Numbered from the stretch's first letter, positions 8,412-17,852 are shown. The stretch: 64,000 nucleotides of DNA from CAVQBC01 sp963848415 (GCA_963848415.1 CAWKDN010000002.1:558001-622000), one strand, 5' to 3'. The notes: generated from the sequence alone by a model not told the origin. A program made the numbers and translations.

Positions 8412-9791
8412 TCAGGCCGCGGCGGCGACGAAGAAGCGCTCGGAGGCGTCGGCGAGCACGGCCTCGGTCTTCTCCACCAGCTCGGAGAGCTCGGCGCGGC
8501 TGCAGACCAGCGGCGGCGCGAGGTGCAATACGGCGTCGCCGCGATCGTCCGGTCGGGCGATCAGGCCGGCCTCCAGCAGCCGCCCGGTCAGGAAGCCGCG
8601 CAGCAGCTCCTCGCGCTCGTCGGCCGAGAAGCGCGACCCGCGCTCGTCCTTGACCAGCTCGAGCGCCCAGAAGAAGCCGGCGCCGCGCACGTCGCCGACG
8701 ATCGGCAGCCGGTCGCGCAGGCCCTCGAGCTGCTCGCGCAGCCACGGCTCCTGGGCGCGCACGTTCTCCAGCACCCCTTCGCGCTCGAAGAGCTCGAGGT
8801 TGTGCAGGGCGATCGCCGCCGCGACCGGGTGGCCGCCGAAGGTGATGCCGTGCAGGAGCATCCGCCCCTGGTCGTAGAGCGGCTCGGCGATGCGGTCGGA
8901 GACCAGCACGGCGCCCATCGGCGCGTAAGCCGAGGTCAGGCCCTTGGCGACGGTGATGATGTCCGGCGTCGTGTCGTAGCGGGTGACGCCGAACCACTCG
9001 CCCAGACGGCCGAAGCCGGTGATCACCTCGTCGGCGACCAGCACGATGCCGTGACGGTCGGCCAGCTCGCGCAGGCCCGGCCAGTAGCCCTCCGGAGGCA
9101 CGAGGCAGCCGCCCGCGTTCTGGACCGGCTCGGCGATGATCATCGCGACGGTCTCGGGCCCGGCGTCGAGGATCGCCCGCTCGACCTCGTCGAGCAGCCG
9201 CCGGCACTGCGCGGCCTCGTCGCCGGCGTCGGGCGCGCGGTAGGGGTTCGTGTTGGCGACGCGCACCACGTCGACGGTGGGGGCGCCGAAGGGCGCCTTC
9301 ATCTTCTCCACGCCGGTGAAGGCCAGCGCCCCGAGCGTGACCCCGTGGTAGGCGATGTCGCGGGCGACGACCTTCGTGCGCCGCGACTCGCCGTTGGCCT
9401 CGTGGTACTGGCGCACGAGCTTCCACGCCGCCTCGACCGCCTCCGAGCCGCCCGAGGTGAAGAACACGCGCTCGATGTCGCCCGGGGCTCGCTCGGCCAG
9501 CGCCTTGGCGAGCTCTATGGCCGGCGGGTGCGCCGTGCCCCAGTTGGTGTGGAAGCCGAGCGTCGTGAGCTGCTCGCCGGCGACGGTGGCCATCTCCTCG
9601 CCGTAGGAGTAGCCGAGCTGGGCGCAGAAGAGCGAGGAGAGGCCGTCGAGGTAGCGGTTGCCCTCCGTGTCGAAGACGTAGGCGCCCTCGCCGCGCTCGA
9701 GCACGAGCAGCGGGGTGCCGCCCGGGCCGTAGGCGCCGTTGCGCGCGAAGTGCAGGAGCAGGTGGTCGTGGGCGTCCTCGGCGAGCGACAT
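8412..9791 (-). CDS. Class III (omega) aminotransferase
   Basis: A 459-residue fold-type I PLP enzyme of the class III family. The PLP Asp is in IVLVADEVITGFG and the Schiff-base Lys is in TVAKGLTSAYAPMGA (about residue 283). Closest in style to omega-amino acid:pyruvate and putrescine:pyruvate aminotransferases. It is divergent from a DAO-type flavin oxidase, and an APC permease and UspA follow nearby. This context suggests amine or polyamine catabolism (inference). There is no Shine-Dalgarno; a TAAGGT box lies 6 nt before the ATG, consistent with a leaderless mRNA. Confidence 0.88.
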   Translation of the reverse strand: MSLAEDAHDHLLLHFARNGAYGPGGTPLLVLERGEGAYVFDTEGNRYLDGLSSLFCAQLGYSYGEEMATVAGEQLTTLGFHTNWGTAHPPAIELAKALAERAPGDIERVFFTSGGSEAVEAAWKLVRQYHEANGESRRTKVVARDIAYHGVTLGALAFTGVEKMKAPFGAPTVDVVRVANTNPYRAPDAGDEAAQCRRLLDEVERAILDAGPETVAMIIAEPVQNAGGCLVPPEGYWPGLRELADRHGIVLVADEVITGFGRLGEWFGVTRYDTTPDIITVAKGLTSAYAPMGAVLVSDRIAEPLYDQGRMLLHGITFGGHPVAAAIALHNLELFEREGVLENVRAQEPWLREQLEGLRDRLPIVGDVRGAGFFWALELVKDERGSRFSADEREELLRGFLTGRLLEAGLIARPDDRGDAVLHLAPPLVCSRAELSELVEKTEAVLADASERFFVAAAA

Positions 9792-9797
9792 GCCGCC

Positions 9798-9803
9798 ACC
9801 TTA
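9798..9803 (-). promoter_or_regulatory. -10-like TAAGGT before the aminotransferase
   Basis: TANNNT box 6 nt upstream of the aminotransferase ATG, with no Shine-Dalgarno. Confidence 0.45.
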
Positions 9804-9861
9804 GAGCGCAGATCCGCACTTGGCGCGCCGCGGCGATCGCGGGCGTCAGACTCCCGTCGCG

Positions 9862-11235
9862 ATGCGACACGACGCCCACGGCTGGTGGATCGCCGACGCC
9901 GGCCCGCCCCCGCCGCTCGCGCCGCTGGAGACCGACACCAGCGCCGACGTCGTGGTGATCGGCGGTGGCTACACGGGCATGTGGGCCGCCTGGCACGTGC
10001 TGGCGGCCGCGCCGGACGCCCGTGTGGTGCTGCTGGAGGCCGGTGGCTGCGGCCTCGGACCGAGCGGGCGCAACGGCGGCTTCGTGAGCCCGCTGGGGCT
10101 CAGCCGGCGCCGCCTGACCGAGGCGTTCGGGGCCGAGCGCGCCGACGCGCTCGTCACGGCGTCGGAGGCCAGCGTGCGCGACATCGGCGCCTTCTGTGAC
10201 GCCGAGGCGGTCGACGCGTGGTATCGCGCCTCCAGCCAGCTGGTGGTCGCGGCGGCGCCGGCGCAGGACGGCGTCGGGAGCGCCGCGGTCGACGGGCGCG
10301 CGGTGCTGGCGATCTCCGCCGAGGAGGTCCAGCGGCGCTGCGCCTCCCCCGTGCTGCGCGGCGGCGTGCGGATCACCACCCACGCCACGGTGCATCCGGC
10401 CCGCCTGGCCTTCGGGCTGCGCGACCGGCTCCTGGCCCGCGGCGCCGCGGTCCACGAGCGCTCGCGGGTGCGCGCGCTGCGCCACGAGGGCGGCGGGGTG
10501 GTGGCCGAGACCGCCGGCGGCCGCGTTCGCGCCAAGGCGGCGGTGGTCGCCGTCAACGCCTGGTCGGGCACGCTCGCCCCGCTCGCGCGCCGGCTGACCG
10601 TCAGCTCGAGCCACATCGTGCTGACCGAGCCGGTTCCGGACGTGATCGAGACGCTCGGCTGGACCGGCGGCGAGGCGATCTCCGACGGCCGGGCGCTGCT
10701 GCACTACACGCGCGTCACGCGCGACGGGCGCATCCTCTTCGGCTGGGCCGGCGGCCGGATGGCGGCCGGCGCGCGCCCGACGCACCGGATGGAGGTCGAC
10801 CCACAGGTGATCGCCCGCACGACTCGCGATCTCCTGCGCTTCTTCCCCGCGCTCGAGGGGCGCCGCCTCGACGCCGCCTGGGGCGGGCCGATCGACGTCT
10901 CCCCCACCCACATCGCGACGATCGCTTCGCTCCCGGGCGGACGGGCGTGGGCGGCGTTCGGCTACACCGGCAACGGCGTCGGGCCCGCGCACCTGGCGGG
11001 GCGAGCGCTCGCCTCGCTCGCGCTCGACCGCCGCGACGACGTCTCGCGCCTGGCGATCGTCGAGCCGCCACCAGCGCTCGTCCCGCCCGAGCCGCTGCGG
11101 ATCACCGGCGCGACGGTCATTCGCCGCGCGCTCGCCCGCCGCGAGGCGATCGAGGAGACCGGCGGCCGCGCCGATCTGCCGACCCGCGCTGTCGCGGGCC
11201 TGCCGGCACTGCTGGGCATGCACATCGTGCGCTGA
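9862..11235 (+). CDS. FAD-dependent oxidoreductase, DAO family (PuuB-like)
   Basis: A 457-residue flavoprotein with an N-terminal Rossmann dinucleotide motif (VVVIGGGYTGMWAAW, about residues 32-46) after a short WWIADAG-type lead, as in gamma-glutamylputrescine oxidases and glycine/D-amino acid oxidases. The C-terminal AFGYTGNGVGPAHLAG closes the FAD site. It should oxidise an amine or N-substituted amino acid with FAD. The ATG at 9862 is preferred over an upstream in-frame start at 9820 because it gives the usual lead length. Its neighbours (aminotransferase, APC permease) support an amine-degrading role. Confidence 0.83.
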   Translation: MRHDAHGWWIADAGPPPPLAPLETDTSADVVVIGGGYTGMWAAWHVLAAAPDARVVLLEAGGCGLGPSGRNGGFVSPLGLSRRRLTEAFGAERADALVTASEASVRDIGAFCDAEAVDAWYRASSQLVVAAAPAQDGVGSAAVDGRAVLAISAEEVQRRCASPVLRGGVRITTHATVHPARLAFGLRDRLLARGAAVHERSRVRALRHEGGGVVAETAGGRVRAKAAVVAVNAWSGTLAPLARRLTVSSSHIVLTEPVPDVIETLGWTGGEAISDGRALLHYTRVTRDGRILFGWAGGRMAAGARPTHRMEVDPQVIARTTRDLLRFFPALEGRRLDAAWGGPIDVSPTHIATIASLPGGRAWAAFGYTGNGVGPAHLAGRALASLALDRRDDVSRLAIVEPPPALVPPEPLRITGATVIRRALARREAIEETGGRADLPTRAVAGLPALLGMHIVR

Positions 11236-11241
11236 GCGAGG

Positions 11242-11676
11242 TCAGGGCGCGCGGCCGTGCGGCGCCGGCACCACCAGCACGGGCCGCTCGGAGAGGTGCA
11301 GCAGCTTGTGCGGCGTCGAGCCGACCACGGCGCCGCGCAGCGGGCTCTCGCCGTAGGTGCCGACGACGATCAGGCGCGCGTCGAGCTCGTCCGCGAGCCC
11401 GAGCAGGAGGTCGACCGGGCCGAGCGGCTCGACGCGCGCCTCGACCGCGACGCCCGCCTCGGTGGCGCGGCGGGTGGCCTCGGCCACGGCCTGCTCGCCG
11501 AGCTCGCGCGTCGCCTCGGCGAGCGCGCGGTACTCCTCGCCCGGGCGCCCGGGCGGCTTGGCGGCGTAGGCGACCACCACCCGGTCGCCCGCAAGCGCCG
11601 CCAGCTCCAGCGCGAAGTCCAGCGCCTGGCGCGCGGCAGGTGTGTCGTCGTAGCCGACGATCAGGGTGCCGCTCAT
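11242..11676 (-). CDS. Universal stress protein, UspA family
   Basis: A single-domain UspA protein of 144 residues with the beginning LIVGYDDTPAARQALDFA and the ATP-type C-terminal motif GTYGESPLRGAVVGSTPHKLL (G-2x-G-9x-G-S/T pattern). Its ATG overlaps the stop of the APC permease by one base (TGATG), so the two are translationally coupled. Paired permease-UspA operons are common and suggest that the Usp domain modulates the transporter. Confidence 0.88.
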   Translation of the reverse strand: MSGTLIVGYDDTPAARQALDFALELAALAGDRVVVAYAAKPPGRPGEEYRALAEATRELGEQAVAEATRRATEAGVAVEARVEPLGPVDLLLGLADELDARLIVVGTYGESPLRGAVVGSTPHKLLHLSERPVLVVPAPHGRAP

Positions 11677-13229
11677 CAGACCGGGTCCTCGGCCGCCGCC
11701 GTGTCGAGCGGCTTGGCCTTGCCGGAAGCGATCTCCGGCGGCACCGCCTCGAAGGGCTTTCGCCCGAAGAAGCGCTCGTGGCCGCCGAGCCGCCACAGGA
11801 TCATCAGGATCGCCCCGAGCAGAAGGAATCCGCCGCCGATCACCAGCGGGATGCCCAGGCCGAGCACCGAGCCGCCGCTGTAGGACGCCCCCGGGTCGGC
11901 CAGGTCGAGCACGGAGCGCAGGAACAGGTAGCCGAGCAGCAGCGCGCCGAGCAACGGCGCCACGCCGATGAAGAGGAAGTTCGTGATCGACTTCGTCAGC
12001 TCCCGCCGGTAGTAGATGACGCAGGCGAAGCCGCTGAGCGAGTAGTAGAAGGCGATCATCAGCGACAGCGCGGAGAGCGTGTCGAAGAGGAAGTTCTCCG
12101 AGATCGCGTTGACCGAGACGTACCAGACCGTCGCCAGCACGCCGATCACGACCGTCGAGACGTGCGGGGTCAGATAGCGCGGGTGCACGCGGCCGAGCGC
12201 CTCGGGCATCGCGGCCGCGCGCGCCATCGAGAGCGAGGTGCGCGACGCCGGCAGGATCGTGGTCTGGGTCGAGGCGAGCGCCGAGGTCAGCACCGCGAGC
12301 ACGACGAGCTGGTCCCACGGCGTGCCCAGCACGTCGGTGGCGAGCGTCGAGAGCACCGCGTCGTCGTCCTCGAACTCCGACACCCGCCCGAGGCCCGCGA
12401 AGGCGACCACCGCGACCGCGACCGAGAGGTAGGTGACCAGCAGGATCAGCGTCGAGAACACACCGGCGCGGCCGGGGGCGCTCGCGGAGTCCTCGACCTC
12501 CTCGGTGAGGTTGACCGCGCTCTCCCAGCCCCAGTAGATGAACACGCCGATCAGCAGGCCGCTGATCAGCAGGCTCGTGCTCTCCACCGCGAACGGCGAG
12601 AACCACGACAGCTCGGGCGTGAGCGAGCCCTCGGGGGCATCGCCCGCCGCGACCTTGTAGAGCGCGACGACGGCGAAGACCAGCAGCGCGCCCACCTGGG
12701 CGAAGATCAGGATGTTCTGAAAGCGCGCCGAGAGCTCGGTGCCGAGCACGCAGACCAGCGTCATGAGGGCGATGACCACGACCGCCAGCACCGTGATGGC
12801 GAGCTTGGACTCCGCCGCGCCGTCGGCGCCGATCAGCAGGTAGAAGTAGCGCGCGGCGACGTCGGCCAGCGACCCGATGACCAGGATGCCGGTCGTGCAG
12901 ATCGCCCAGCCGCCCATCCAGCCGAGCCACGGCCCCAGCGCGCGCGTGACCCACGAGAACGTCGTCCCGCAGTCCTGGTCGGCGCGGTTCATGTAGAAGA
13001 ACGCCGCCGCGATGAAGAACATCGGGACGAAGGAGGCCAGCAGCACGGCGGGCGCCTGCACGCCGACGGCCACCACGACCAGCCCGATGACCGCCGCCAG
13101 CGAGTAGGCCGGCGCTGTGGAGGCGAGCCCGATGACGAGCGCGTCGACGAAGCCGATCGCGTTCTGCTTGAGGCCCTTTCCGCCCACGCCCGACTCTGCG
13201 GGCGGCGCCGGCTCGGCGCTGCTTGCCAT
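11676..13229 (-). CDS. APC-superfamily amino acid/amine permease
   Basis: A 517-residue membrane protein with about twelve to fourteen hydrophobic helices and the first-helix pattern IGFVDALVIGLASTAPAYSLAAVIG typical of amino acid-polyamine-organocation transporters. The segment FSWVTRALGPWLGWMGGW is also characteristic. It would import an amino acid or amine across the cytoplasmic membrane. Its start has a purine-rich AGAGGGG. UspA follows with a one-base overlap, and the nearby aminotransferase and flavin oxidase suggest that an amine is the substrate. Confidence 0.88.
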   Translation of the reverse strand: MASSAEPAPPAESGVGGKGLKQNAIGFVDALVIGLASTAPAYSLAAVIGLVVVAVGVQAPAVLLASFVPMFFIAAAFFYMNRADQDCGTTFSWVTRALGPWLGWMGGWAICTTGILVIGSLADVAARYFYLLIGADGAAESKLAITVLAVVVIALMTLVCVLGTELSARFQNILIFAQVGALLVFAVVALYKVAAGDAPEGSLTPELSWFSPFAVESTSLLISGLLIGVFIYWGWESAVNLTEEVEDSASAPGRAGVFSTLILLVTYLSVAVAVVAFAGLGRVSEFEDDDAVLSTLATDVLGTPWDQLVVLAVLTSALASTQTTILPASRTSLSMARAAAMPEALGRVHPRYLTPHVSTVVIGVLATVWYVSVNAISENFLFDTLSALSLMIAFYYSLSGFACVIYYRRELTKSITNFLFIGVAPLLGALLLGYLFLRSVLDLADPGASYSGGSVLGLGIPLVIGGGFLLLGAILMILWRLGGHERFFGRKPFEAVPPEIASGKAKPLDTAAAEDPV

Positions 13230-13260
13230 CTCCCAGCCCCTCTCCCGTCGTGGTTCCGAG

Positions 13261-13278
13261 TCCCCGGTGGGCCGGGGA
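13261..13278. terminator. Hairpin after serA
   Basis: TCCCCGG-TGGG-CCGGGGA is a perfect 7-bp stem 17 bp past the serA stop and before the APC permease start on the same strand. It has no T tract. Confidence 0.45.
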
Positions 13279-13295
13279 ACCTACTGGACCCGCGG

Positions 13296-14915
13296 CTACA
13301 GGGTGACCGCTCGCCCGGCCAGAAAGCCGTCGGAGGCGACGATCGCGTCGACCACGTCGGCCGGCACCGGGTTGTCGGTCATCACGACCATCACGGCGGT
13401 CTCGGCCGAGCGGCCGTCCTCGCCCGGGGCCGCGCGGCCGACCGCGGCGCCGGAGATGTTCACCCCGCGCTCGCCGAACAGCGAGCCGGCGCGGCCGATC
13501 ATGCCGGGCTGGTCGACGTAGCGGAAGAGCGCGAGGTGGTCGTACTCGAGCTGCAGGTTGAACCGCTGGCCCCAGGCCTCGAGCAGGTGCGGCCGGTGAT
13601 GGCGGCCGAGCGTGGTCCCGACCACCCGGCTGCGGACCCCGCCGGCCACGACCGTGATCCGCACGAGGTCGGTGAAGTCGCGCGCGACGGTCTCCTTGCG
13701 CTCTGAGAGCTCGAGCCCGCGCTGCTCGGCCAGCGCGGTCGCGTTGACGAGGTTGACGTCCTCCTCGGTCAGGCTGAGCAGCCCGTTGAGCACGGACAGG
13801 GTGAGCAGGCGGGTGTCGCGCTCGGCGATCCGCCCGAGGTAGTCGACCTCGATCCGCTCGATCCCCTGCGCCTCGACCAGCGCCATCGCGAGCTTCCCCA
13901 GCCGGCGGCAGAGCGGCAGGAACGGCCCCAGCACCTCCATGTCCTCCGGCGAGACGGCCGGCACGTTGACCGCGGTGGAGACGACGCCGCCGGTGAGCGC
14001 GGCGACGACCTGCTCGGCGGTCTGGATGCCGGCGCGGTCCTGGGCCTCGGTCGTGGAGGCGCCCAGGTGCGGGGTGACCACGACGTTGTCGTAGCCGTCG
14101 AAGAGCGGGTAGTCGGTGATCGGCTCCGACGGGAAGACGTCGAGCGCGGCGCCGGCCACCTTGCCGGCGTCCAGCGCGGCCTTCAGGGCCGCGTCGTCGA
14201 CGAGCTCGCCGCGGGCGCAGTTGACGATCCGCACGCCGTCGCGCATCTGGGCGAAGGCCTCCGGGCCGAGCCAGCCGCGCGTCTCGGCCGTCTTGGGCAG
14301 GTGCAGGGTGAGGAAGTCGGCCTGGGCGTAGACGTCGGCCGGCGTGGCGGCCTGCTCGGCGCCCAGCTCGCGGAAGCGCTCGGCGCCGACGTAGGGGTCG
14401 TAGGCCAGCACGCGCATCCCGAACGCGCGGGCACGGGCGGCGACGAGCTGGCCGATGCGCCCGAAGCCCAGCACGCCGAGCGTCTTCTCGTAGACCTCGA
14501 CGCCGCCGAAGCGCGAGCGCTCCCAGCGCCCGGCGATCAGCGAGCCGTGCGCCTGCGGGATGTTACGGGCCAGCGCGAGCATCAGCGCCACGGTGTGCTC
14601 GGCGGCGGCGACGACGTTGGACTGCGGCGCGTTGGCGACGATGATCCCGCGCCGGGTGGCGGCGCCGACGTCGACGTTGTCGACGCCGATGCCTGCGCGG
14701 CCGATCACCTTGAGGTTGTCGGCCTTCTCGATCACGTCGGCGGTCAGCTGCGTCGCCGAGCGGATCAAGATCCCGTGGTAAGCGCCGATGCGCTCGGCCA
14801 GCTCTTCCTCGGACCACCCGAGCCCCAGGTCGACGGCGAAGCGCTCGCGCAGCAGGCCGACCCCCGAGTCGGCGATCTGCTCGGAGACGAGGACCCGGTA
14901 CTGCGCTTCGAGCAC
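13296..14915 (-). CDS. serA: D-3-phosphoglycerate dehydrogenase
   Basis: SerA oxidises 3-phosphoglycerate with NAD, opening serine synthesis. The 539-residue length and order are those of the long form: substrate domain, NAD domain with LGFGRIGQLVAARA (about 149-162), catalytic residues in NCARGELVD, PSEP and TPHLGAST, then the ASB regulatory domain (about 325-450) and a C-terminal ACT domain that usually binds serine. The GTG start overlaps the stop of the upstream aminotransferase by one base (TAGTG), so the two genes are coupled. Confidence 0.95.
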   Translation of the reverse strand: MLEAQYRVLVSEQIADSGVGLLRERFAVDLGLGWSEEELAERIGAYHGILIRSATQLTADVIEKADNLKVIGRAGIGVDNVDVGAATRRGIIVANAPQSNVVAAAEHTVALMLALARNIPQAHGSLIAGRWERSRFGGVEVYEKTLGVLGFGRIGQLVAARARAFGMRVLAYDPYVGAERFRELGAEQAATPADVYAQADFLTLHLPKTAETRGWLGPEAFAQMRDGVRIVNCARGELVDDAALKAALDAGKVAGAALDVFPSEPITDYPLFDGYDNVVVTPHLGASTTEAQDRAGIQTAEQVVAALTGGVVSTAVNVPAVSPEDMEVLGPFLPLCRRLGKLAMALVEAQGIERIEVDYLGRIAERDTRLLTLSVLNGLLSLTEEDVNLVNATALAEQRGLELSERKETVARDFTDLVRITVVAGGVRSRVVGTTLGRHHRPHLLEAWGQRFNLQLEYDHLALFRYVDQPGMIGRAGSLFGERGVNISGAAVGRAAPGEDGRSAETAVMVVMTDNPVPADVVDAIVASDGFLAGRAVTL

Positions 14916-16102
14916 TAGCCCGCTGCGGCGGTGGCGAGCACGCCGGCCTCGAGGAAGACCCGCTGGGCCGCCCCCACGCCGGCGCCGTGGTCGACGTCAT
15001 GGCCGAGCTGGTCGAGCGCCATCTCCAGCCCCGACAGCGAGGTGAGGATGTCGAAGGCGCCGAAGTAGCCGCAGTGCGCGATCCGCAGGATCCGGCCCTT
15101 GAGCTGGTTCTGCCCGCCGTTGGCGGTGATACCGAGGCGTCGCAGCGCGCCCGGCAGCTTGGCGCCGTCGATCTCTGACGGCAGGTCGATGGCGGTGACC
15201 ACGGTCGAGCGCTCGTCCGGGTCGCCGTACAGGTCGAGCCCGAGCGCTCCCACGCCGGCGCGGGTGGCCCGGGCGAGCAGCGCGTGGCGGGCGAAGACCC
15301 GCTCGAGGCCCTCGTCGAGGATCAAGTCGAGCGCGACGTCGAGCCCGAGGATGAGCGGCACCGCCGGGGTGAACGGGCTGTCGCCCTTGCGCTGGCTGGC
15401 GGCGGTCCTCGCCCAGTCGAAGTAGTAACGCCCGCCGGGTCCAGTGGCGGCGAGCTCGAGCGCGCGCGGCGACACGGAGGCGAACGCGAGCCCGGGCGGG
15501 CACATCAGCGCCTTCTGGGATCCGGCGACGACGACGTCGATCCCCCACGCGTCCTGGCGCAGCTCGGCCGCGCCGAGCCCGCTGACCGCGTCGACGACGA
15601 GCACGGCGCCGCGGGCGCGGGCGACCTCGGCGATCGCCTGGACGGGGTGCACGACACCGGTCGAGGTCTCGCTCAGCGTCGCGAAGACGACCTCGATGCG
15701 CGGCTCGGCGGCCAGCTCGGCGTCGATCGCGGCGGGATCCAGGCGCTCGCCCCAGCCGGGCTCGTAGCGATGCAGCTCGGCCCCGTAGGCCTCGCCCAGC
15801 TCGATCCAGCGCTCGCCGAACTTGCCCGCGGCGCACGCCAGCACGTGGCGCCCCGGCCGCGCGAGGTTGGCGACCGCGGACTCCATCGCGCCCGAGCCGC
15901 TGGCCGCGAAGGTCAAGACGTCGTTGGTCGCCTGAAAGACGGCCGGCAGCTTGGCCAGCACCCGCTCGTAGACCTCCACGAAGGCCGGTGCGCGGTGGTA
16001 GAGCATCGGCGTGGCCATCGCCTGGGAGACGGCGGGCGGCACGGGCGTGGGCCCGGCGGTCATCAGGTACTGCTTGACGAAGGGATTCGGCGGCTGGGTC
16101 AT
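14915..16102 (-). CDS. Alanine/serine-glyoxylate-type aminotransferase, possibly acting as phosphoserine transaminase
   Basis: A 395-residue class V PLP aminotransferase. The N-terminal TAGPTPVPPAV and the PLP-lysine segment VVAGSQKALMCPPG (about residue 199) fit the serine/alanine-glyoxylate aminotransferase subgroup. It is coupled to serA by a one-base overlap, so it may supply the second step of serine synthesis in place of a classical SerC, or act as a serine-glyoxylate enzyme linked to the glycolate genes downstream. The operon position favours the first role (inference). Confidence 0.88.
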   Translation of the reverse strand: MTQPPNPFVKQYLMTAGPTPVPPAVSQAMATPMLYHRAPAFVEVYERVLAKLPAVFQATNDVLTFAASGSGAMESAVANLARPGRHVLACAAGKFGERWIELGEAYGAELHRYEPGWGERLDPAAIDAELAAEPRIEVVFATLSETSTGVVHPVQAIAEVARARGAVLVVDAVSGLGAAELRQDAWGIDVVVAGSQKALMCPPGLAFASVSPRALELAATGPGGRYYFDWARTAASQRKGDSPFTPAVPLILGLDVALDLILDEGLERVFARHALLARATRAGVGALGLDLYGDPDERSTVVTAIDLPSEIDGAKLPGALRRLGITANGGQNQLKGRILRIAHCGYFGAFDILTSLSGLEMALDQLGHDVDHGAGVGAAQRVFLEAGVLATAAAG

Positions 16103-16114
16103 GGGCGGGCGATG

Positions 16115-16120
16115 AGGTTA
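16115..16120 (-). promoter_or_regulatory. -10-like TAACCT before the serA operon
   Basis: TANNNT box 12 nt before the aminotransferase ATG. Its first three bases are the TAA stop of the upstream gene, so part of the match is forced by the stop codon. Confidence 0.3.
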
Positions 16121-16795
16121 GAAGGGGCGCAGGAGGGCATGGGCGGCCAGGCGCAAGCCCTCCAGGAGCGCGCGCGGATCGTCGCTGCCCTGCTGCTCGC
16201 GCTGGCGTTCGAGCTCGCGCTCGAGGTCGCGGCGGAAGTCCTCCAGCGAGAAGTCGAAGACCGTGATGAGCACGATCCAGGCGACGGCCGCGCCGACCGC
16301 GAGCACCGTCGTGGCGATCGCGAGCCAGAACGCGGCCTTGACCTGCCCGCCGCCCGGCTCGCCCCTGGCCATCCGGTTGCGGGCGCGCTGGGCGGCGACC
16401 CAGCCGCCGCCGGCGAGCGGGATGGAGAAGATGAACGACAGCCCCAGGGAGAGCAGCAGGAGCGCGAGCCCGCAGCTGCTCAGGACCAGCGAGACGACGG
16501 CGAGGCTGTTGGCCGGGCTGCGCGGGGGCGAGGCGACGAAGCTCGGCGGGGTCCCGCCGTCCGGCGCCGACGCCGACGCGGCTGTGGGCGGCGACGGGCC
16601 GGCGGGCGGGGTGGCGGCCGGCGGCGCCCAGCCGCCCGGCGCCGGGTCCTCGCCGGCCGGCGTCGCGGGAGCCGCCGGCGCCTCGTCGGGCTCGGTGGGC
16701 TCGGTCGGCTCGGGGGCCGGCTCGAACCGCGGCGGCGGCTTGGCGCCCGGCGCGTGCGGTGGCAGCCAGCCGGAGGCGGTGGGCTCCTCGGCCAT
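16118..16795 (-). CDS. Proline-rich membrane protein with two TM helices (DUF4190-like)
   Basis: A 225-residue protein of three parts: a disordered Pro/Ala/Glu-rich cytosolic N-terminus (about 1-95), two hydrophobic helices (about 97-128 and 150-173) separated by a short basic loop QRARNRMARGEPG, and a charged, probably coiled-coil tail EDFRRDLERELERQREQQ. The helix arrangement resembles actinobacterial DUF4190-type proteins of unknown function. The start is the ATG giving the repeated acidic/proline pattern from residue 1. It lies between ilvC and the serine genes on the same strand. Confidence 0.65.
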   Translation of the reverse strand: MAEEPTASGWLPPHAPGAKPPPRFEPAPEPTEPTEPDEAPAAPATPAGEDPAPGGWAPPAATPPAGPSPPTAASASAPDGGTPPSFVASPPRSPANSLAVVSLVLSSCGLALLLLSLGLSFIFSIPLAGGGWVAAQRARNRMARGEPGGGQVKAAFWLAIATTVLAVGAAVAWIVLITVFDFSLEDFRRDLERELERQREQQGSDDPRALLEGLRLAAHALLRPF

Positions 16796-16854
16796 GGTCT
16801 CGGGGATTCTGTCAAGCGGACGGGCGGCGACTGCGCCGCCACGCGCGCCCGCGA

Positions 16855-17844
16855 TCAGAACTCGGTCTCGATCCAGTCCATCATCGAGCGCAGCTCCTTG
16901 CCCTCGCGCTCGATCTGGTGGCCGGCCTGCTCCTTGCGCATCCGCTGGAAGTTCTCCTGGCCGGCGCGGTTCTCGGCGATCCACTCGCGCGCGAAGGCGC
17001 CCGACTGGATCTCGTCCAGGATCGTGCGCATCGCCTCGCGGGTCGGCTCGCCGATCACCCGGCTGCCGCGCGTGAGGTCGCCGTACTCGGCGGTGTTGGA
17101 GACCGAGTAGCGCATGCCCGAGATGCCCTTCTCGTACATCAGGTCGACGATCAGCTTGAGCTCGTGCAGGACCTCGAAGTACGCCAGGCGGGAGTCGTAG
17201 CCGGCGTCGACGAGCGTCTCGTAGCCGGCCCGCACCAGCTCGGACACGCCGCCGCAGAGGACGGCCTGCTCGCCGAAGAGATCGGTCTCGGTCTCCTCGC
17301 GGAAGCTCGTCTCGATCACGCCGCCGCGCGTGCCGCCGATGCCCTTGGCGTAGGCGAGCGTGAGCGCGGAGGCGGTGCCGCTCGGGTCCTGCTGGACGGC
17401 CATCAGGCACGGGACGCCGCTGCCCTCGGTGTACTGCCGGCGGACCAGGTGGCCCGGGCCCTTGGGCGCGACCAGCGCGACGTCGACCTCGGGCGGCGGC
17501 TCGATCTCGCCGTAGTGGATCGAGAAGCCGTGCCCGAACAGCAGCAGGTTGCCGCGCGCGACGCCGTCGGCGATCTGCTCGCGCCACACCGCCCCGTGCT
17601 TCTCGTCGGGCAGCAGGATCATCACGATGTCGCCGCGCGAGGCGGCCTCGGTGACCCCGGTCACCTCGAGCCCCGCCGCCCGAGCCTTCTCCACGGACGA
17701 TGAGTCGGGCCGCAGGCCCACCACGACGTCGACGCCGGAGTCCTTGAGGTTGAGCGCGTGCGCGTGGCCCTGGGAGCCGTAGCCGATGATCGCGACGGTC
17801 TTGCCGTCGAGAAGGGAGAGGTCAGCATCGTCGTCGTAGAACAT
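16855..17844 (-). CDS. ilvC: Ketol-acid reductoisomerase, class I
   Basis: IlvC isomerises and reduces acetolactate or acetohydroxybutyrate with NADPH and magnesium in valine, leucine and isoleucine synthesis. The 329-residue length is that of class I enzymes. The dinucleotide motif [17 protein letters not shown] is at about 19-35 and the metal-binding helix is in [16 protein letters not shown]. The frame stays open upstream for 54 codons through a triplicated 45-bp repeat, but the ATG at 17844 gives the family N-terminus. There is no Shine-Dalgarno; TACAGT lies 8 nt before the ATG. Confidence 0.95.
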   Translation of the reverse strand: MFYDDDADLSLLDGKTVAIIGYGSQGHAHALNLKDSGVDVVVGLRPDSSSVEKARAAGLEVTGVTEAASRGDIVMILLPDEKHGAVWREQIADGVARGNLLLFGHGFSIHYGEIEPPPEVDVALVAPKGPGHLVRRQYTEGSGVPCLMAVQQDPSGTASALTLAYAKGIGGTRGGVIETSFREETETDLFGEQAVLCGGVSELVRAGYETLVDAGYDSRLAYFEVLHELKLIVDLMYEKGISGMRYSVSNTAEYGDLTRGSRVIGEPTREAMRTILDEIQSGAFAREWIAENRAGQENFQRMRKEQAGHQIEREGKELRSMMDWIETEF

Positions 17845-17852
17845 GGCGCGTG

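Noticed and set aside
8287..11223. 978-codon minus-strand frame
   Set aside because: It covers the aminotransferase in a wrong frame and runs antisense through the FAD oxidoreductase; no domain is visible.
10218..13706. 1,162-codon open frame on the plus strand
   Set aside because: It is antisense to the UspA, APC permease and serA genes and is Arg/Ala/Gly-rich low-complexity sequence, the usual mirror frame in GC-rich DNA.
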